Positions 1-7,451 of a stretch of DNA of 64,000 bases are shown here, piece after piece (positions within the stretch are counted from its first letter, which is position 1; each line of letters starts with the position of its first letter). The stretch lies in the NCBI RefSeq assembly GCF_000024545.1, contig NC_013947.1:434001-498000 (forward strand). The letters run 5' to 3'. The DNA is from Stackebrandtia nassauensis DSM 44728. Lineage in GTDB: Bacteria; Actinomycetota; Actinomycetes; Mycobacteriales; Micromonosporaceae. The translations under genes and the position numbers were made by a program. Under the pieces are notes generated by a model that was given only the letters and a program-made list of their open reading frames with translations, did no database searches and was not told the origin of the DNA.

Positions 1-1
1 G

Positions 2-928
2 GACCGGCGCGCCGCCGCCAGCCTCGTGGGCCTCAGCGCCGGGGACGCCTACGGAAACCAGTTCTTCGACCTCGACGCCTGGCGCCAGATCCCCTGCCCC
101 GGAAGGCTTCGGCAGACCCCGGTCTACGAACCCGGCCACGTCGAGTCGTTCCTCAAGGCCAAGCTGCTTCCCGGTGGCCAGTGGCCCTGGACCGACGACA
201 GCGAGATGGCCTTCGGCATCGTCGCCGAACTGCGCCGCAACGGCGAGATCGACCCGGACGTCCTCGCCGCGACCTGGGCCTCGCACTACCAACTGCCCCG
301 CGACTACGGCCTGAGCGCGCTGCGCATTCTCGACGGCGTCAGCGAAGGCGGCGACTGGCGGCCGCTGTCGCGCAGCGCCTTCGACGGCGCCGGCTCGCTG
401 GGCAACGGCTCGGCGATGCGCATCGCCCCACTGGGAGCCTGGTTCGCCGACGACCTCGACGCGGTCGTGACCCAGGCCCGGCTCGCCTCCGAGATCACCC
501 ACTCCCATGTGGACGGCATCGCGGGCGGCATCGCCACCGCGATGGCCGCCGCCCTGTCCGTGCGCGGCAGCTCCGATCCCGGCGAGTTCCTGGAAGCCAT
601 CCTCGACGTCACCCCCGACGGCGAAGTCCGCCACGGCATCGAGGAAGCCGCGGCCCACCCGGCCGGAACCGACCCGGCCGAGGTCGCCGCCCACGTGGGC
701 AACGGCCGCTACATCCTCGCCACCGACACGGTTCCGCTGTGCCTGTGGGTCGCCGCGCACCACCTCGGCGACTACCCGACGGCTGTACGCACCGTCGTCT
801 CGCTCGGCGGCGACATCGACACCAACGCCGCGATCGTCGGCGGCATCGTCGCCGCCGGAGACCTGCGCGAACCGGTCCCCGGCGAGTGGCTGGCGGCCCG
901 CGAACCCTACCCGCACTGGTTCGCCTAG
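2..928 (+). CDS. ADP-ribosylglycohydrolase family protein (5' end outside window)
   Basis: The open frame runs in from the window edge. The first residues read DRRAAASLVGLSAGDAYG, matching the conserved N-terminus of ADP-ribosylglycohydrolase/DraG-like enzymes, so the true start lies upstream and the GTG at 26 is internal. The family removes ADP-ribose from proteins or small molecules using a binuclear magnesium site. Metal-ligand motifs are visible: WTDDSEM near the N-terminus and GGDIDTNA near the C-terminus (D-x-D-T). The STHSH-like segment reads EITHSHVDGIAGG. The cytoplasmic protein is essentially complete apart from a few N-terminal residues. Substrate cannot be inferred, and neighbours give no functional hint. 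Confidence 0.85.
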   Translation, partial: DRRAAASLVGLSAGDAYGNQFFDLDAWRQIPCPGRLRQTPVYEPGHVESFLKAKLLPGGQWPWTDDSEMAFGIVAELRRNGEIDPDVLAATWASHYQLPRDYGLSALRILDGVSEGGDWRPLSRSAFDGAGSLGNGSAMRIAPLGAWFADDLDAVVTQARLASEITHSHVDGIAGGIATAMAAALSVRGSSDPGEFLEAILDVTPDGEVRHGIEEAAAHPAGTDPAEVAAHVGNGRYILATDTVPLCLWVAAHHLGDYPTAVRTVVSLGGDIDTNAAIVGGIVAAGDLREPVPGEWLAAREPYPHWFA

Positions 929-953
929 CTCCAGCGCGACCGCGTCCACACCC

Positions 954-1222
954 TCAGCGGGACAACAGATCCAGGGCGTGGCGCAACGCCTGATGCGACG
1001 TGTCGGCGTCGTCGAGGAAGCCGCCCATCAGCCCACCATCGTGGAGCAGCACCAACATCCCGGCCAGCTGTTCGGGTTCGGGCTGCCCAGTCGAAGTGTC
1101 GGTAGAACGTCGCTCGCGGAACCTGGGCTTCGGTCAGGATCCGTTCCCCCCCCAACGCTTCGGATCCCTTCCTGATAGAAGATCCGCGACGCGGCGGTGA
1201 TGATGCGTTCACGCGGGGGCAC
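954..1222 (-). pseudogene. TetR-family regulator remnant (frameshifted, internally deleted)
   Basis: Reading from a GTG at 1222, one frame gives a typical TetR N-terminus (RERIITAASRIFYQEGIRSVGG). The frame then slips at a run of C bases near 1144-1150 and continues in another frame as a helix-turn-helix segment (ILTEAQVPRATFYRHF). A third frame carries a TetR C-terminus (EQLAGMLVLLHDGGLMGGFLDD) down to a stop at 954-956. The middle ligand-binding region, normally about 80 residues, is missing. The gene is therefore broken by at least two events and is unlikely to make a regulator. A sequencing error at the C run could explain one shift but not the deletion. Confidence 0.75.
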
Positions 1223-1358
1223 GGTCGCGTTCTGCGCTGCTCGGGAAGCCTATGAGCGGTACGCGATTCCGGCGACCGGCCGTCCGCTCTTCCAGGCCGC
1301 CCTGCCCAACCTCACCCCACGGGCCGCCAGCAGCGTGGACTTCGGCAACCGGGGCTAG
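1221..1358 (+). pseudogene. C-terminal fragment of an alpha/beta-hydrolase
   Basis: A short frame with no proper beginning reads AREAYERYAIPATGRPLFQ and then ANLTP-like and SSVDFGNR segments before a stop at 1356-1358. This resembles the lid-to-core junction of actinobacterial alpha/beta-hydrolases, where the same block is followed by the catalytic Asp region. Here it stops just before that point. It sits directly against the TetR remnant, so the two look like leftovers of one decayed regulator-hydrolase locus. The call rests on a short pattern and is moderate. Confidence 0.45.
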
Positions 1359-1374
1359 CGGCCCCGTTTCACGT

Positions 1375-1401
1375 GCGGGGCCCGGGATTGGCGGGCCCCG
1401 C
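1375..1401. terminator. GC-rich hairpin downstream of the 1410-2258 gene
   Basis: A 10-bp perfect stem (1375-1384 with 1392-1401) with a 7-nt loop lies just past the stop codon of the minus-strand hydrolase gene. There is no clear U tract, as is common for actinobacterial terminators. Confidence 0.5.
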
Positions 1402-1409
1402 AACGGAAC

Positions 1410-2258
1410 TCAGGTTCCCGAGGTGTGGCGCAGCAGGGCCTCGACGACGGTCGGCCAGGCCGCGCGGGGCACGCCCTGGCCGACGCCGGGCAGGGTGAGC
1501 AGCGAGGCGTCCGGGATCTCGGCGGCCAGCGCCACCCCGTTTCCGTGCGGGAAGAACGGATCCTCGTCCCCGTGCACCACCAGGGTCGGGGCCTTGATCT
1601 CGCCGAGCCGTTCGCGCCACCGCGGTTTGCTGTCGATGGCCGCGAACATGATGCCGAGGTGGCTGGCGCGTTGGGCCTTGTCCGTCGGCTCCGCGCGGTC
1701 GAAGATCGCCGCGGCGGTCGCCCGCGCGTCCTGTTCGTCGAAACCCCTTGTGCCGGAAAGGATCCGCGCGGAACCGGTCATGTAGTCGACCACGCTGTCG
1801 CGGTCGGTCCAATCCGGCTTCGCGCGGCCGAACAGTCGCTGCATCATCTGCGGCGAGTGGTCGGGCAGGTCGGGGTCGACGGGCCCGGGCGCGACCGGGC
1901 GGGTGGAGATCAGCGTCAGGGACGCGACCCGGTCGGGGTGGTCGAGCGCGAGCAGTTGCGCGATGAAGCCGCCGACGCCCATCCCGACCACATGGGCGGG
2001 GCCAAGGTCCAACGCGCGCAACAACTCGGACGCGTCACTCACCAGGTCGCGCAGGTCGTAGCCGGGCGCGTCCGGGTCGGCGAAGGTCGACTGACCGGTG
2101 TCGCGCAGGTCGTAGCGCACCACGTACCGCCCGGCCAGCGCCTGGCACAACTCGTCCGGCCAGCTCAGCATGGTGACGCCGATCAGCAGCACCGGCGGAT
2201 CCTCCGGCGCCCCGAAGGTCTCCACGCACAGCTCGACCCCGTTGGCCTTGATTCGCAT
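1410..2258 (-). CDS. Alpha/beta-hydrolase fold protein lacking catalytic Ser and His
   Basis: The 282-residue protein has the layout of an aclacinomycin-methylesterase/proline-iminopeptidase-like hydrolase: RDTGQS motif near 52, nucleophile elbow near 92-96 and acid-site strand with HGDEDPF near 229. The elbow reads G-M-G-V-G, with Gly94 where Ser is required, and the usual GxGHG before the last helix reads GVGQG (Gln261 for His). Both are one-base changes from the normal codons, while the acid Asp233 remains. The reading frame is otherwise intact, so it is either a pseudoenzyme or an early-stage loss. The ATG at 2258 is chosen because AAAGGAG sits 7 nt upstream. A 16-bp palindrome lies just before it (2274-2289). 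Confidence 0.8.
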   Translation of the reverse strand: MRIKANGVELCVETFGAPEDPPVLLIGVTMLSWPDELCQALAGRYVVRYDLRDTGQSTFADPDAPGYDLRDLVSDASELLRALDLGPAHVVGMGVGGFIAQLLALDHPDRVASLTLISTRPVAPGPVDPDLPDHSPQMMQRLFGRAKPDWTDRDSVVDYMTGSARILSGTRGFDEQDARATAAAIFDRAEPTDKAQRASHLGIMFAAIDSKPRWRERLGEIKAPTLVVHGDEDPFFPHGNGVALAAEIPDASLLTLPGVGQGVPRAAWPTVVEALLRHTSGT

Positions 2259-2273
2259 TCCTTGCTCCTTTCG

Positions 2274-2289
2274 GTTCAAGTACTTGAAC
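2274..2289. promoter_or_regulatory. 16-bp perfect palindrome, probable operator
   Basis: GTTCAAGTACTTGAAC is fully self-complementary and lies immediately upstream of the ribosome-binding site of the 1410-2258 gene. A site of this form in this place is typical of a MarR, HxlR or TetR-type dimer. No intact candidate regulator is adjacent; the nearby TetR gene is broken. Confidence 0.55.
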
Positions 2290-2327
2290 GCATCAGCGCG
2301 CCGAAAATCATCGCGGCAGGGGCGGCG

Positions 2328-3167
2328 TCACGCCGTGAAGAAGTCGCCGAGGGCCCGGGCGATCGGAACGGGGGCGTTCTCGGTCGGGATGTGGTCCGCG
2401 TCCGGGATCCGCATGAGCGTGGTCCGCGGCATCTCGCTGGCGAACATCTCGGCGTATGCGACCTTCTCGAAGTCGTCGTCCTCGCCCCAGATCAACAGTT
2501 TGGGGACCGTGGACCGTCGCAGCGCGGGTACCAGGTCGAGGGTGTGGCGGCTGTCGGCGGCACCGGCCATGGCCAACCAGGAGCGCTGGACGCGCGCCTC
2601 GGTCCACGGCTCCAGATATTCGGCGATCAGCCCTTCGGTGGCGGCGCCCGACAGCGCGGACGCGACGGCCCGGCGGCGGGCGGACAGGAGTTCGGCGGCG
2701 GTGGTCGCCGCGACGGTGTCCGGGTCGCGGTAGCGGGCCACGTGGGGCGCTGGCCAGGAGTCGTAGGCGACCGAGTTGACGAGGGCCAGCCGGGAAACGT
2801 CCAACAGGTCGTGGACGAGCAGATGCTGCGCGACCGCGCCGCCGATGTCGTGTCCCGCCACGGCGAGCGGACCGGAGATCCGCAGAGCGGACGCGAACCG
2901 GACCACCCAGTCGGCGAGGGCCGGGACCGTCGCCGTCTCCAGGGTGAGCTCGCCGCCCGAGCGGCCCAGGCCCGGGAAGTCGACCGCGACGGGGCGCAGT
3001 CCCGCCCGCGCGAGTTCGCCGATCACCGGAAGCCACACGCGGCTCCAATACGTGCCGTGCAGCAGCAACACCACCGGGCCGTCCTGGCCCGCGGTCAGGT
3101 AGCTGGCGGGCTCGCCGTCGACCAGGACCTCGGCCCGCCACACTTCCGTTTCGGAGAACTCACTCAT
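2328..3167 (-). CDS. Alpha/beta-hydrolase, haloalkane dehalogenase/epoxide hydrolase-like
   Basis: The protein is about 279 residues from the ATG at 3167. It carries the oxyanion-hole HGT motif (LLLHGTYWSRVW) and a nucleophile elbow GHDIGG, with Asp as nucleophile. An Asp nucleophile is the mark of haloalkane dehalogenases, fluoroacetate dehalogenases and epoxide hydrolases rather than esterases. The acid is likely in IWGEDDDF and the His in DADHIPTENAP. It is cytoplasmic, with no signal peptide. It is divergent from the GlxA-type regulator gene, whose start at 3238 leaves a 70-bp shared promoter region. That arrangement suggests the regulator may control it. The substrate is unknown. Confidence 0.8.
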   Translation of the reverse strand: MSEFSETEVWRAEVLVDGEPASYLTAGQDGPVVLLLHGTYWSRVWLPVIGELARAGLRPVAVDFPGLGRSGGELTLETATVPALADWVVRFASALRISGPLAVAGHDIGGAVAQHLLVHDLLDVSRLALVNSVAYDSWPAPHVARYRDPDTVAATTAAELLSARRRAVASALSGAATEGLIAEYLEPWTEARVQRSWLAMAGAADSRHTLDLVPALRRSTVPKLLIWGEDDDFEKVAYAEMFASEMPRTTLMRIPDADHIPTENAPVPIARALGDFFTA

Positions 3168-3237
3168 GGGGCGAGCGTATTCAGGGACCACCGTCTTGCC
3201 GGGAGTCCGGAAAGACATCTTTGGGTATATTCCTGCC

Positions 3238-4200
3238 ATGAAGCGTCACCGGGTGGTGGCCCTGGTCAACGAACCCCAATCACCCTTCGAGCTCGCCAGC
3301 GCCGCCGAGGTCTTCGGCGGAGTCCGGCCCGACGTGCCCAGGCACTACGACTTCCGGGTCTGCGCCGAACATCCCGGCCCCGTCGCGACCACTGTCGGCT
3401 ACCCGATGCTCGTCGACGCGGGGCTGGCCGCGTTGCGGCGGGCGGACACCGTGGTCATTCCCGGCTGGCAGCCCCACGACGCCCCGGTCTCGGCGGCCAT
3501 TATCGCGGCACTGCGGAGCGCGCATCGGCGCGGGGCGAGGATCGCGGCCATCTGCACCGGGGCGTTCGTGCTGGCGCGTACCGGACTGCTCGACGGCCGC
3601 CGCGCCACCACCCACTGGCGACACACCGCCGAGCTCGCCGCAGATTTTCCCGAGCTGCGGGTGGACCGGGACGTGCTCTTTGTGGACCATGGCGATGTGG
3701 CGACCAGCGCCGGGACCGGTGCGGGCATCGACCTGTGCCTGCATCTCGTGCGATCCGACCACGGCGCCGCGTACGCCGCCCAGATCGCCCTGAACATGGT
3801 GCTGCCACCGCATCGCGAGGGCAGCCAGCTGCAGTACGCCACGCGGCCCGCCCCGGTCCGGGCGGACGAGTCGCTGGCGCCGGTACTGGAGTGGGCGAGC
3901 ACGAGGCTCCACAATCGACTGACCGTCGGACGGCTCGCGGAACAGGCCGGGCTGTCGGAACGGACCCTGGCCCGGCGGTTCGCCGAACAGCTCGGCGTCA
4001 GTCCGGGGCAGTGGCTACTCGGCCAGCGGCTCGACGCGGCCCGGGTACTGCTGGAAAGCAGCGACCTGCCGGTGGACGCCATCGTCACCCGGGTCGGGCT
4101 CGCCTCGGCGGTGAACCTGCGCCGCCGGTTCCGGTCGCGTTTCGGCACCACCCCCGGCGGCTACCGCCGGGCCTTCGGCGAGGGACGGCGCCTGTCATGA
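3238..4200 (+). CDS. GlxA-family transcriptional regulator (DJ-1/PfpI + AraC HTH)
   Basis: This 320-residue protein has an N-terminal DJ-1/PfpI-like domain (roughly 1-175) with the nucleophile-elbow Cys in AAICTGAFVLA. A C-terminal AraC-type double helix-turn-helix (roughly 215-315) contains LAEQAGLSERTLARRFAEQL and the family hallmark VGLASAVNLRRRFRSRFG. The ATG at 3238 is chosen over upstream in-frame codons because the residues after it (KRHRVVALVN) match the usual beginning of the family. It probably binds DNA in response to a small molecule or modification sensed by the DJ-1 domain. The divergent dehalogenase-like gene is the obvious target. The DinB-like gene follows after 7 bp and may be co-transcribed. 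Confidence 0.88.
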   Translation: MKRHRVVALVNEPQSPFELASAAEVFGGVRPDVPRHYDFRVCAEHPGPVATTVGYPMLVDAGLAALRRADTVVIPGWQPHDAPVSAAIIAALRSAHRRGARIAAICTGAFVLARTGLLDGRRATTHWRHTAELAADFPELRVDRDVLFVDHGDVATSAGTGAGIDLCLHLVRSDHGAAYAAQIALNMVLPPHREGSQLQYATRPAPVRADESLAPVLEWASTRLHNRLTVGRLAEQAGLSERTLARRFAEQLGVSPGQWLLGQRLDAARVLLESSDLPVDAIVTRVGLASAVNLRRRFRSRFGTTPGGYRRAFGEGRRLS

Positions 4201-4207
4201 TCACCGC

Positions 4208-4723
4208 ATGACCCGAACCGACACCCCCACCGAGTGGGACGAGCGCTCCACCATCATGGCGATGCTCGACTACGCCCGCGCCAGCGCTCGCGCCAAGTGC
4301 GAGGGGCTCACCGACGAGCAGGCCCGGACCGCGCCGGTGGCGACCTCGCCGCTGACCAACCTCGCCAGCTTGATCGGTCACCTGCGGTGGGTCGAGTTCG
4401 ACTGGATCGAGACGGTGTTTTTGGGCATCCCGGACCAGGGCCGGACGCCCTGGGACGACGACCCGGACGACGTCGACGCCGAGATGACCCTGGCGTTGCG
4501 CACGCCGCTGGCGACGCTGCTGAGCGACTACGAGCAGCAGTGTGAGCGGTACAACAAGCTGATCGCCGACCACGACCTCGACGAACGGTCCCGCAACCCG
4601 CATCCGGGCAGGCAGCCGGTGACGTTGCGTTGGATCCTGCTGCACCTCGTCGAGGAGATCTCGCGGCACAACGGGCACATGGACATCGTTCGGGAGATCG
4701 TGGACGGCCAGACCGGGCGCTGA
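4208..4723 (+). CDS. DinB/DUF664-family protein
   Basis: This 171-residue protein has the four-helix DinB/YfiT-like fold pattern of the DUF664 family. Putative metal-ligand histidines are His58 (LIGHLRWVE) and His154/His157 (EISRHNGHMD). Such proteins bind a divalent metal, and several actinobacterial members act as thiol-dependent transferases using mycothiol or bacillithiol; that role is known for relatives, not shown here. The gene starts 7 bp after the GlxA-type gene and is likely in its operon. Its stop lies 2 bp from the stop of the convergent cyclase gene. Confidence 0.82.
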   Translation: MTRTDTPTEWDERSTIMAMLDYARASARAKCEGLTDEQARTAPVATSPLTNLASLIGHLRWVEFDWIETVFLGIPDQGRTPWDDDPDDVDAEMTLALRTPLATLLSDYEQQCERYNKLIADHDLDERSRNPHPGRQPVTLRWILLHLVEEISRHNGHMDIVREIVDGQTGR

Positions 4724-4725
4724 GG

Positions 4726-5721
4726 TCAGAAGAACGCCAGCGGGCTGACCGGGGAGCCGGAGGATCCGGTGACGGTCAAGGGTGGGGCGGTGAGCATGAA
4801 CTCCCAGCGGTCGTCGCGGGCGCAGACCTCGGCCAGGTCGTCCAGCCACCACAGTTCGCCGATGGTGAGGCCCAGGTCGCGGATCAGCCGGGCGTGCAGC
4901 GGGTAGGTCTCCTGGTGGCCCGGCTCGAACGGGGTCACCTCGAAGGTGCGGTTGTCGATGCCGATCGCGGCGATTTCGTTGCGGTGGATCCAGTCGACCG
5001 TGGTGATCGACAGTCCCGCGTGAATGCCGCTCCAGTACGGGGCCTTGTCGTCCAGCGAGTAGAACCAGCCCAGCTCGCCGGTGCGGATGAGCAGGATGTC
5101 ACCGGAGCGGAGCTCGACGTTCTGCGCGTGGGCGCAGGCGTCGAGCTCGGCGGGGGTGATGGCGTGGCCGCCGGGCAGCCGGTCGACGCCCGCGGCGCGG
5201 GGCAGGTCGAGCAGGACGCCCCGGCCGGTCATGTGGTCGGCGAGCAGGTGGGTCGACAGGCGGCGGGCCCCGTCGGCGCCCACGTTGCCGATCCAGAAAC
5301 CGTTGTACATGGTGGACGCACCGAAGCCGTGGGTCAGGCCGTCCCAGTGGGTGCCGCTCTGCAACGGCATGAAGACGTAGTCGTCGGCGCCGTGGAAGCC
5401 GCCCGAGGCGCGGTCGGCGACGAAACCCGCGACCACGTCGGTGCCGGTGAGCGCGTGGGTGTGGACCACGGCGGGCCGGGACGGGTGGACCGGCATCTCG
5501 TCGCCGATCGGGATGGCGCAGCTGACGACCTCGCCGGTGGTGACGAGTTCGGCGGCGGCGAGGCGGACCTTCGCGGTGATGTAGTTGACGGTGCCGAGTT
5601 CGTCGAGATCACCCCAGCGGCCCCAGTTGTGGGGTGCCCGGGGGTTGGTCGCGCCGATGACCTTGCCGTCGCCGTCCACCCGGTAGTCGGGGGGTGTCCA
5701 GCCGCGCGACCAGTCCTGCAT
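4726..5721 (-). CDS. Cyclase family protein (kynurenine formamidase-like fold)
   Basis: This 331-residue protein carries the family's metal-binding motif, here GTHWDGLTH (His125, Asp127, His131). The N-terminal block with WGRWGDLDELGTVNYIT is typical of the larger cyclase group found in actinomycetes and pseudomonads. The fold (PF04199) includes kynurenine formamidases, isatin hydrolases and polyketide cyclases that hydrolyse amide or lactam bonds with a divalent metal. Which reaction applies here is unknown. The gene is divergent from the CGNR regulator gene at 5802, with several repeat elements between them, so control by that regulator is likely. Confidence 0.82.
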   Translation of the reverse strand: MQDWSRGWTPPDYRVDGDGKVIGATNPRAPHNWGRWGDLDELGTVNYITAKVRLAAAELVTTGEVVSCAIPIGDEMPVHPSRPAVVHTHALTGTDVVAGFVADRASGGFHGADDYVFMPLQSGTHWDGLTHGFGASTMYNGFWIGNVGADGARRLSTHLLADHMTGRGVLLDLPRAAGVDRLPGGHAITPAELDACAHAQNVELRSGDILLIRTGELGWFYSLDDKAPYWSGIHAGLSITTVDWIHRNEIAAIGIDNRTFEVTPFEPGHQETYPLHARLIRDLGLTIGELWWLDDLAEVCARDDRWEFMLTAPPLTVTGSSGSPVSPLAFF

Positions 5722-5733
5722 CGGTACCTCGTT

Positions 5734-5795
5734 CTCACCAGTGAAACCTTGACGATGGTGAGACTTTACCAGCGTTTGACGATAGCCGGTAAAGT
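5734..5795. promoter_or_regulatory. Divergent promoter region with nested dyads
   Basis: The 80 bp between the cyclase gene and the CGNR gene hold three repeat relations. CTCACC at 5734-5739 is inverted as GGTGAG at 5757-5762. ACTTTACC at 5763-5770 is inverted as GGTAAAGT at 5788-5795. TTGACGAT occurs directly at 5749-5756 and again at 5776-5783. These probably mark an operator for the adjacent regulator. Confidence 0.5.
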
Positions 5796-5801
5796 GGTGG
5801 C

Positions 5802-6497
5802 GTGAGCCAACCAGTCCCCGGACAGCGTCCCGCCGCGCCCGAACCGCTGCGGCTGGTGCAGGAGTTCCTCAACACCCGGTGGGAACGGGCCGGGGTCGAG
5901 GAACTCGACAGTCCGCGAGGACTGCTGCGGTGGGCCGCCGCGCGGGGCCTCGTCGAGACCGACGCCCCGGTCGGGCAGTCGGATCTGGACCTCGCGCTGG
6001 CGTTGCGGGACACCTTGCGGGAACTGCTCGCCGCCCGGCGCCCCGTCGAGACAGGGGTGTTGGCAAGCCTGCCACTGCGGTGTGACATTCAGGCCGGACG
6101 ACTGGTTCTGGTACCCGACGGGGCCGGGATCACGGCGGCCTTGGCGCGGATCCTCATCGCGGGCGTGGAGGCAGAACGGGACGGCCGATGGGAGCGGCTG
6201 AAACTGTGCGCGGCCCCCGACTGCCGGTGGGCCTTCTACGATCCGTCCCGCAACCGTTCGGCGACCTGGTGCAACATGGCCGTCTGCGGTTCCCGGGCGA
6301 AGGCCCGCAGCTACTACCGGCGGCAGCGCGCCGCCAGCGCCTTACCGACGCCCGAACTCAGAAGTCCTCGTCGTCCTCGGCCGCCGGAGCCGTGTCGAGC
6401 GCGCGCAGCGCCTCGGCATAGCTGGCTTCGGCCCGCAGCAGATCCTCGACGGCCTCGGCGAGGATCCCGAAATCGCGGTCCCCGGCGACCCGGCTGA
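5802..6497 (+). CDS. CGNR zinc-finger regulator
   Basis: The first 180 residues match the CGNR family: an N-terminal ligand-binding-like region (LVQEFLNTRW, LRDTLRELLAARR) and a C-terminal zinc finger with Cys residues in KLCAAPDCRWAF and TWCNMAVCGSRAKARSYYRR. The family is presumed to bind DNA; relatives often sit beside catabolic or antibiotic genes. The GTG at 5802 is the start. The oddity is the C-terminus. Family proteins normally end soon after the finger, but this frame continues about 50 arginine/proline-rich residues and overlaps the convergent gene by 140 nt. That tail is probably not functional sequence, and the natural stop may have been lost. Confidence 0.8.
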   Translation: MSQPVPGQRPAAPEPLRLVQEFLNTRWERAGVEELDSPRGLLRWAAARGLVETDAPVGQSDLDLALALRDTLRELLAARRPVETGVLASLPLRCDIQAGRLVLVPDGAGITAALARILIAGVEAERDGRWERLKLCAAPDCRWAFYDPSRNRSATWCNMAVCGSRAKARSYYRRQRAASALPTPELRSPRRPRPPEPCRARAAPRHSWLRPAADPRRPRRGSRNRGPRRPG

Positions 6498-7437
6498 GCA
6501 GCACCAGCGGCACGACGGTGGTGCCGAACGCCTTGGGGGTGTTGGATCGCAGCAACGGCGTCCGGTCGTAGACCGACGCCCCGGTCCAGTAGTCCCAGCT
6601 GCCCGGCGCGGCTCGCAGCAGCGTCTCGCCCAGGTAGCCGACGGCGCCGACGACGAACGGGTCCGCCGCGGCGCGCTGCACCGCGTCCCAGTCGGCGAAA
6701 CGGTTGAGCACCAACCGTTCCAGCGTGTCCAGGGAGGCGACCGAGAAGTCGAAGGGAAAGCCCGGTGGCAGGAACCGCGACCGCCACGAGTGCAGCAGTT
6801 CGTCCATGTTCGACGTCCAGTGCTCCAGGAAGTCCCCGGCTTCCCGCGTGTCCTGCACCGGCAGCTGCCGCCGGTGCAGGACGAGGAAGTCGATGCCGAA
6901 CTCGTCGCGCAGCGCCGTGGCCTGCTCGATCGTGGCCAGCACGTAGACGTCGTCCTGGCAGGCCTCGGCCTTGGAGCGGTGGACCAACAGGAAACCGCGC
7001 GGATCGTCGCCGCCGGGATACAGGTCCTCGAACTGCTCGGACACCGACAGCTGGTCCACATAGTCGTCCGACTGGTGCTCGACGTACCACCACACCGGTT
7101 CACCGTTGCGCAGGAAGTACAGCCATTCGGTGTCCTCGCCGACGCGGACCAGCGTGACGTCGGTGACGGTCACGGCGCCGCCGGTGCACGCGGTCACGTC
7201 CGACTCTAGAATGGACTGGTAGTAGTCCTCCACGTGGTCGACGTCCTCGCCGTGCACCGAGATCGCGACGCCGAACTCGGGCAGGTAGTCGATCAGCTCG
7301 TCCGCGTCGACGATCTCGTCCAGCGCCTCCAGCCGCCACCGGCCGATGTGGGCCAGCGCGGCCTCGGCGGCGTCGCGGGTGATCATTCCCAACTCGGCCA
7401 TGCGTTCGGCCAGTTGTCTTACGGTCGTCTTCGTCAT
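6358..7437 (-). CDS. Conserved protein of unknown function, operon partner of Cdc48-like ATPase
   Basis: I do not recognise this 359-residue acidic protein. It begins with a short helical segment (VRQLAERMAELGM) and has an alpha/beta central part with many aromatic residues (EWLYFLRNGEPVWWYVEHQ). The C-terminal helical part is rich in Leu and Ala and ends in an acidic tail (AAEDDEDF). No signal peptide or membrane segment is seen. It begins 14 bp after the stop of the Cdc48-like ATPase gene on the same strand, so the two are almost certainly co-transcribed. A role as adaptor or substrate-linked factor for that ATPase is inference. Its 3' end overlaps the CGNR gene's extended tail antisense. 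Confidence 0.75.
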   Translation of the reverse strand: MTKTTVRQLAERMAELGMITRDAAEAALAHIGRWRLEALDEIVDADELIDYLPEFGVAISVHGEDVDHVEDYYQSILESDVTACTGGAVTVTDVTLVRVGEDTEWLYFLRNGEPVWWYVEHQSDDYVDQLSVSEQFEDLYPGGDDPRGFLLVHRSKAEACQDDVYVLATIEQATALRDEFGIDFLVLHRRQLPVQDTREAGDFLEHWTSNMDELLHSWRSRFLPPGFPFDFSVASLDTLERLVLNRFADWDAVQRAAADPFVVGAVGYLGETLLRAAPGSWDYWTGASVYDRTPLLRSNTPKAFGTTVVPLVLLSRVAGDRDFGILAEAVEDLLRAEASYAEALRALDTAPAAEDDEDF

Positions 7438-7451
7438 GGGGCTTTCGCGGG

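Noticed and set aside
1425-4211. Plus-strand open frame of 928 codons
   Set aside because: It runs antisense to two clear hydrolase genes and through the GlxA-type gene in another frame; no protein-like features.
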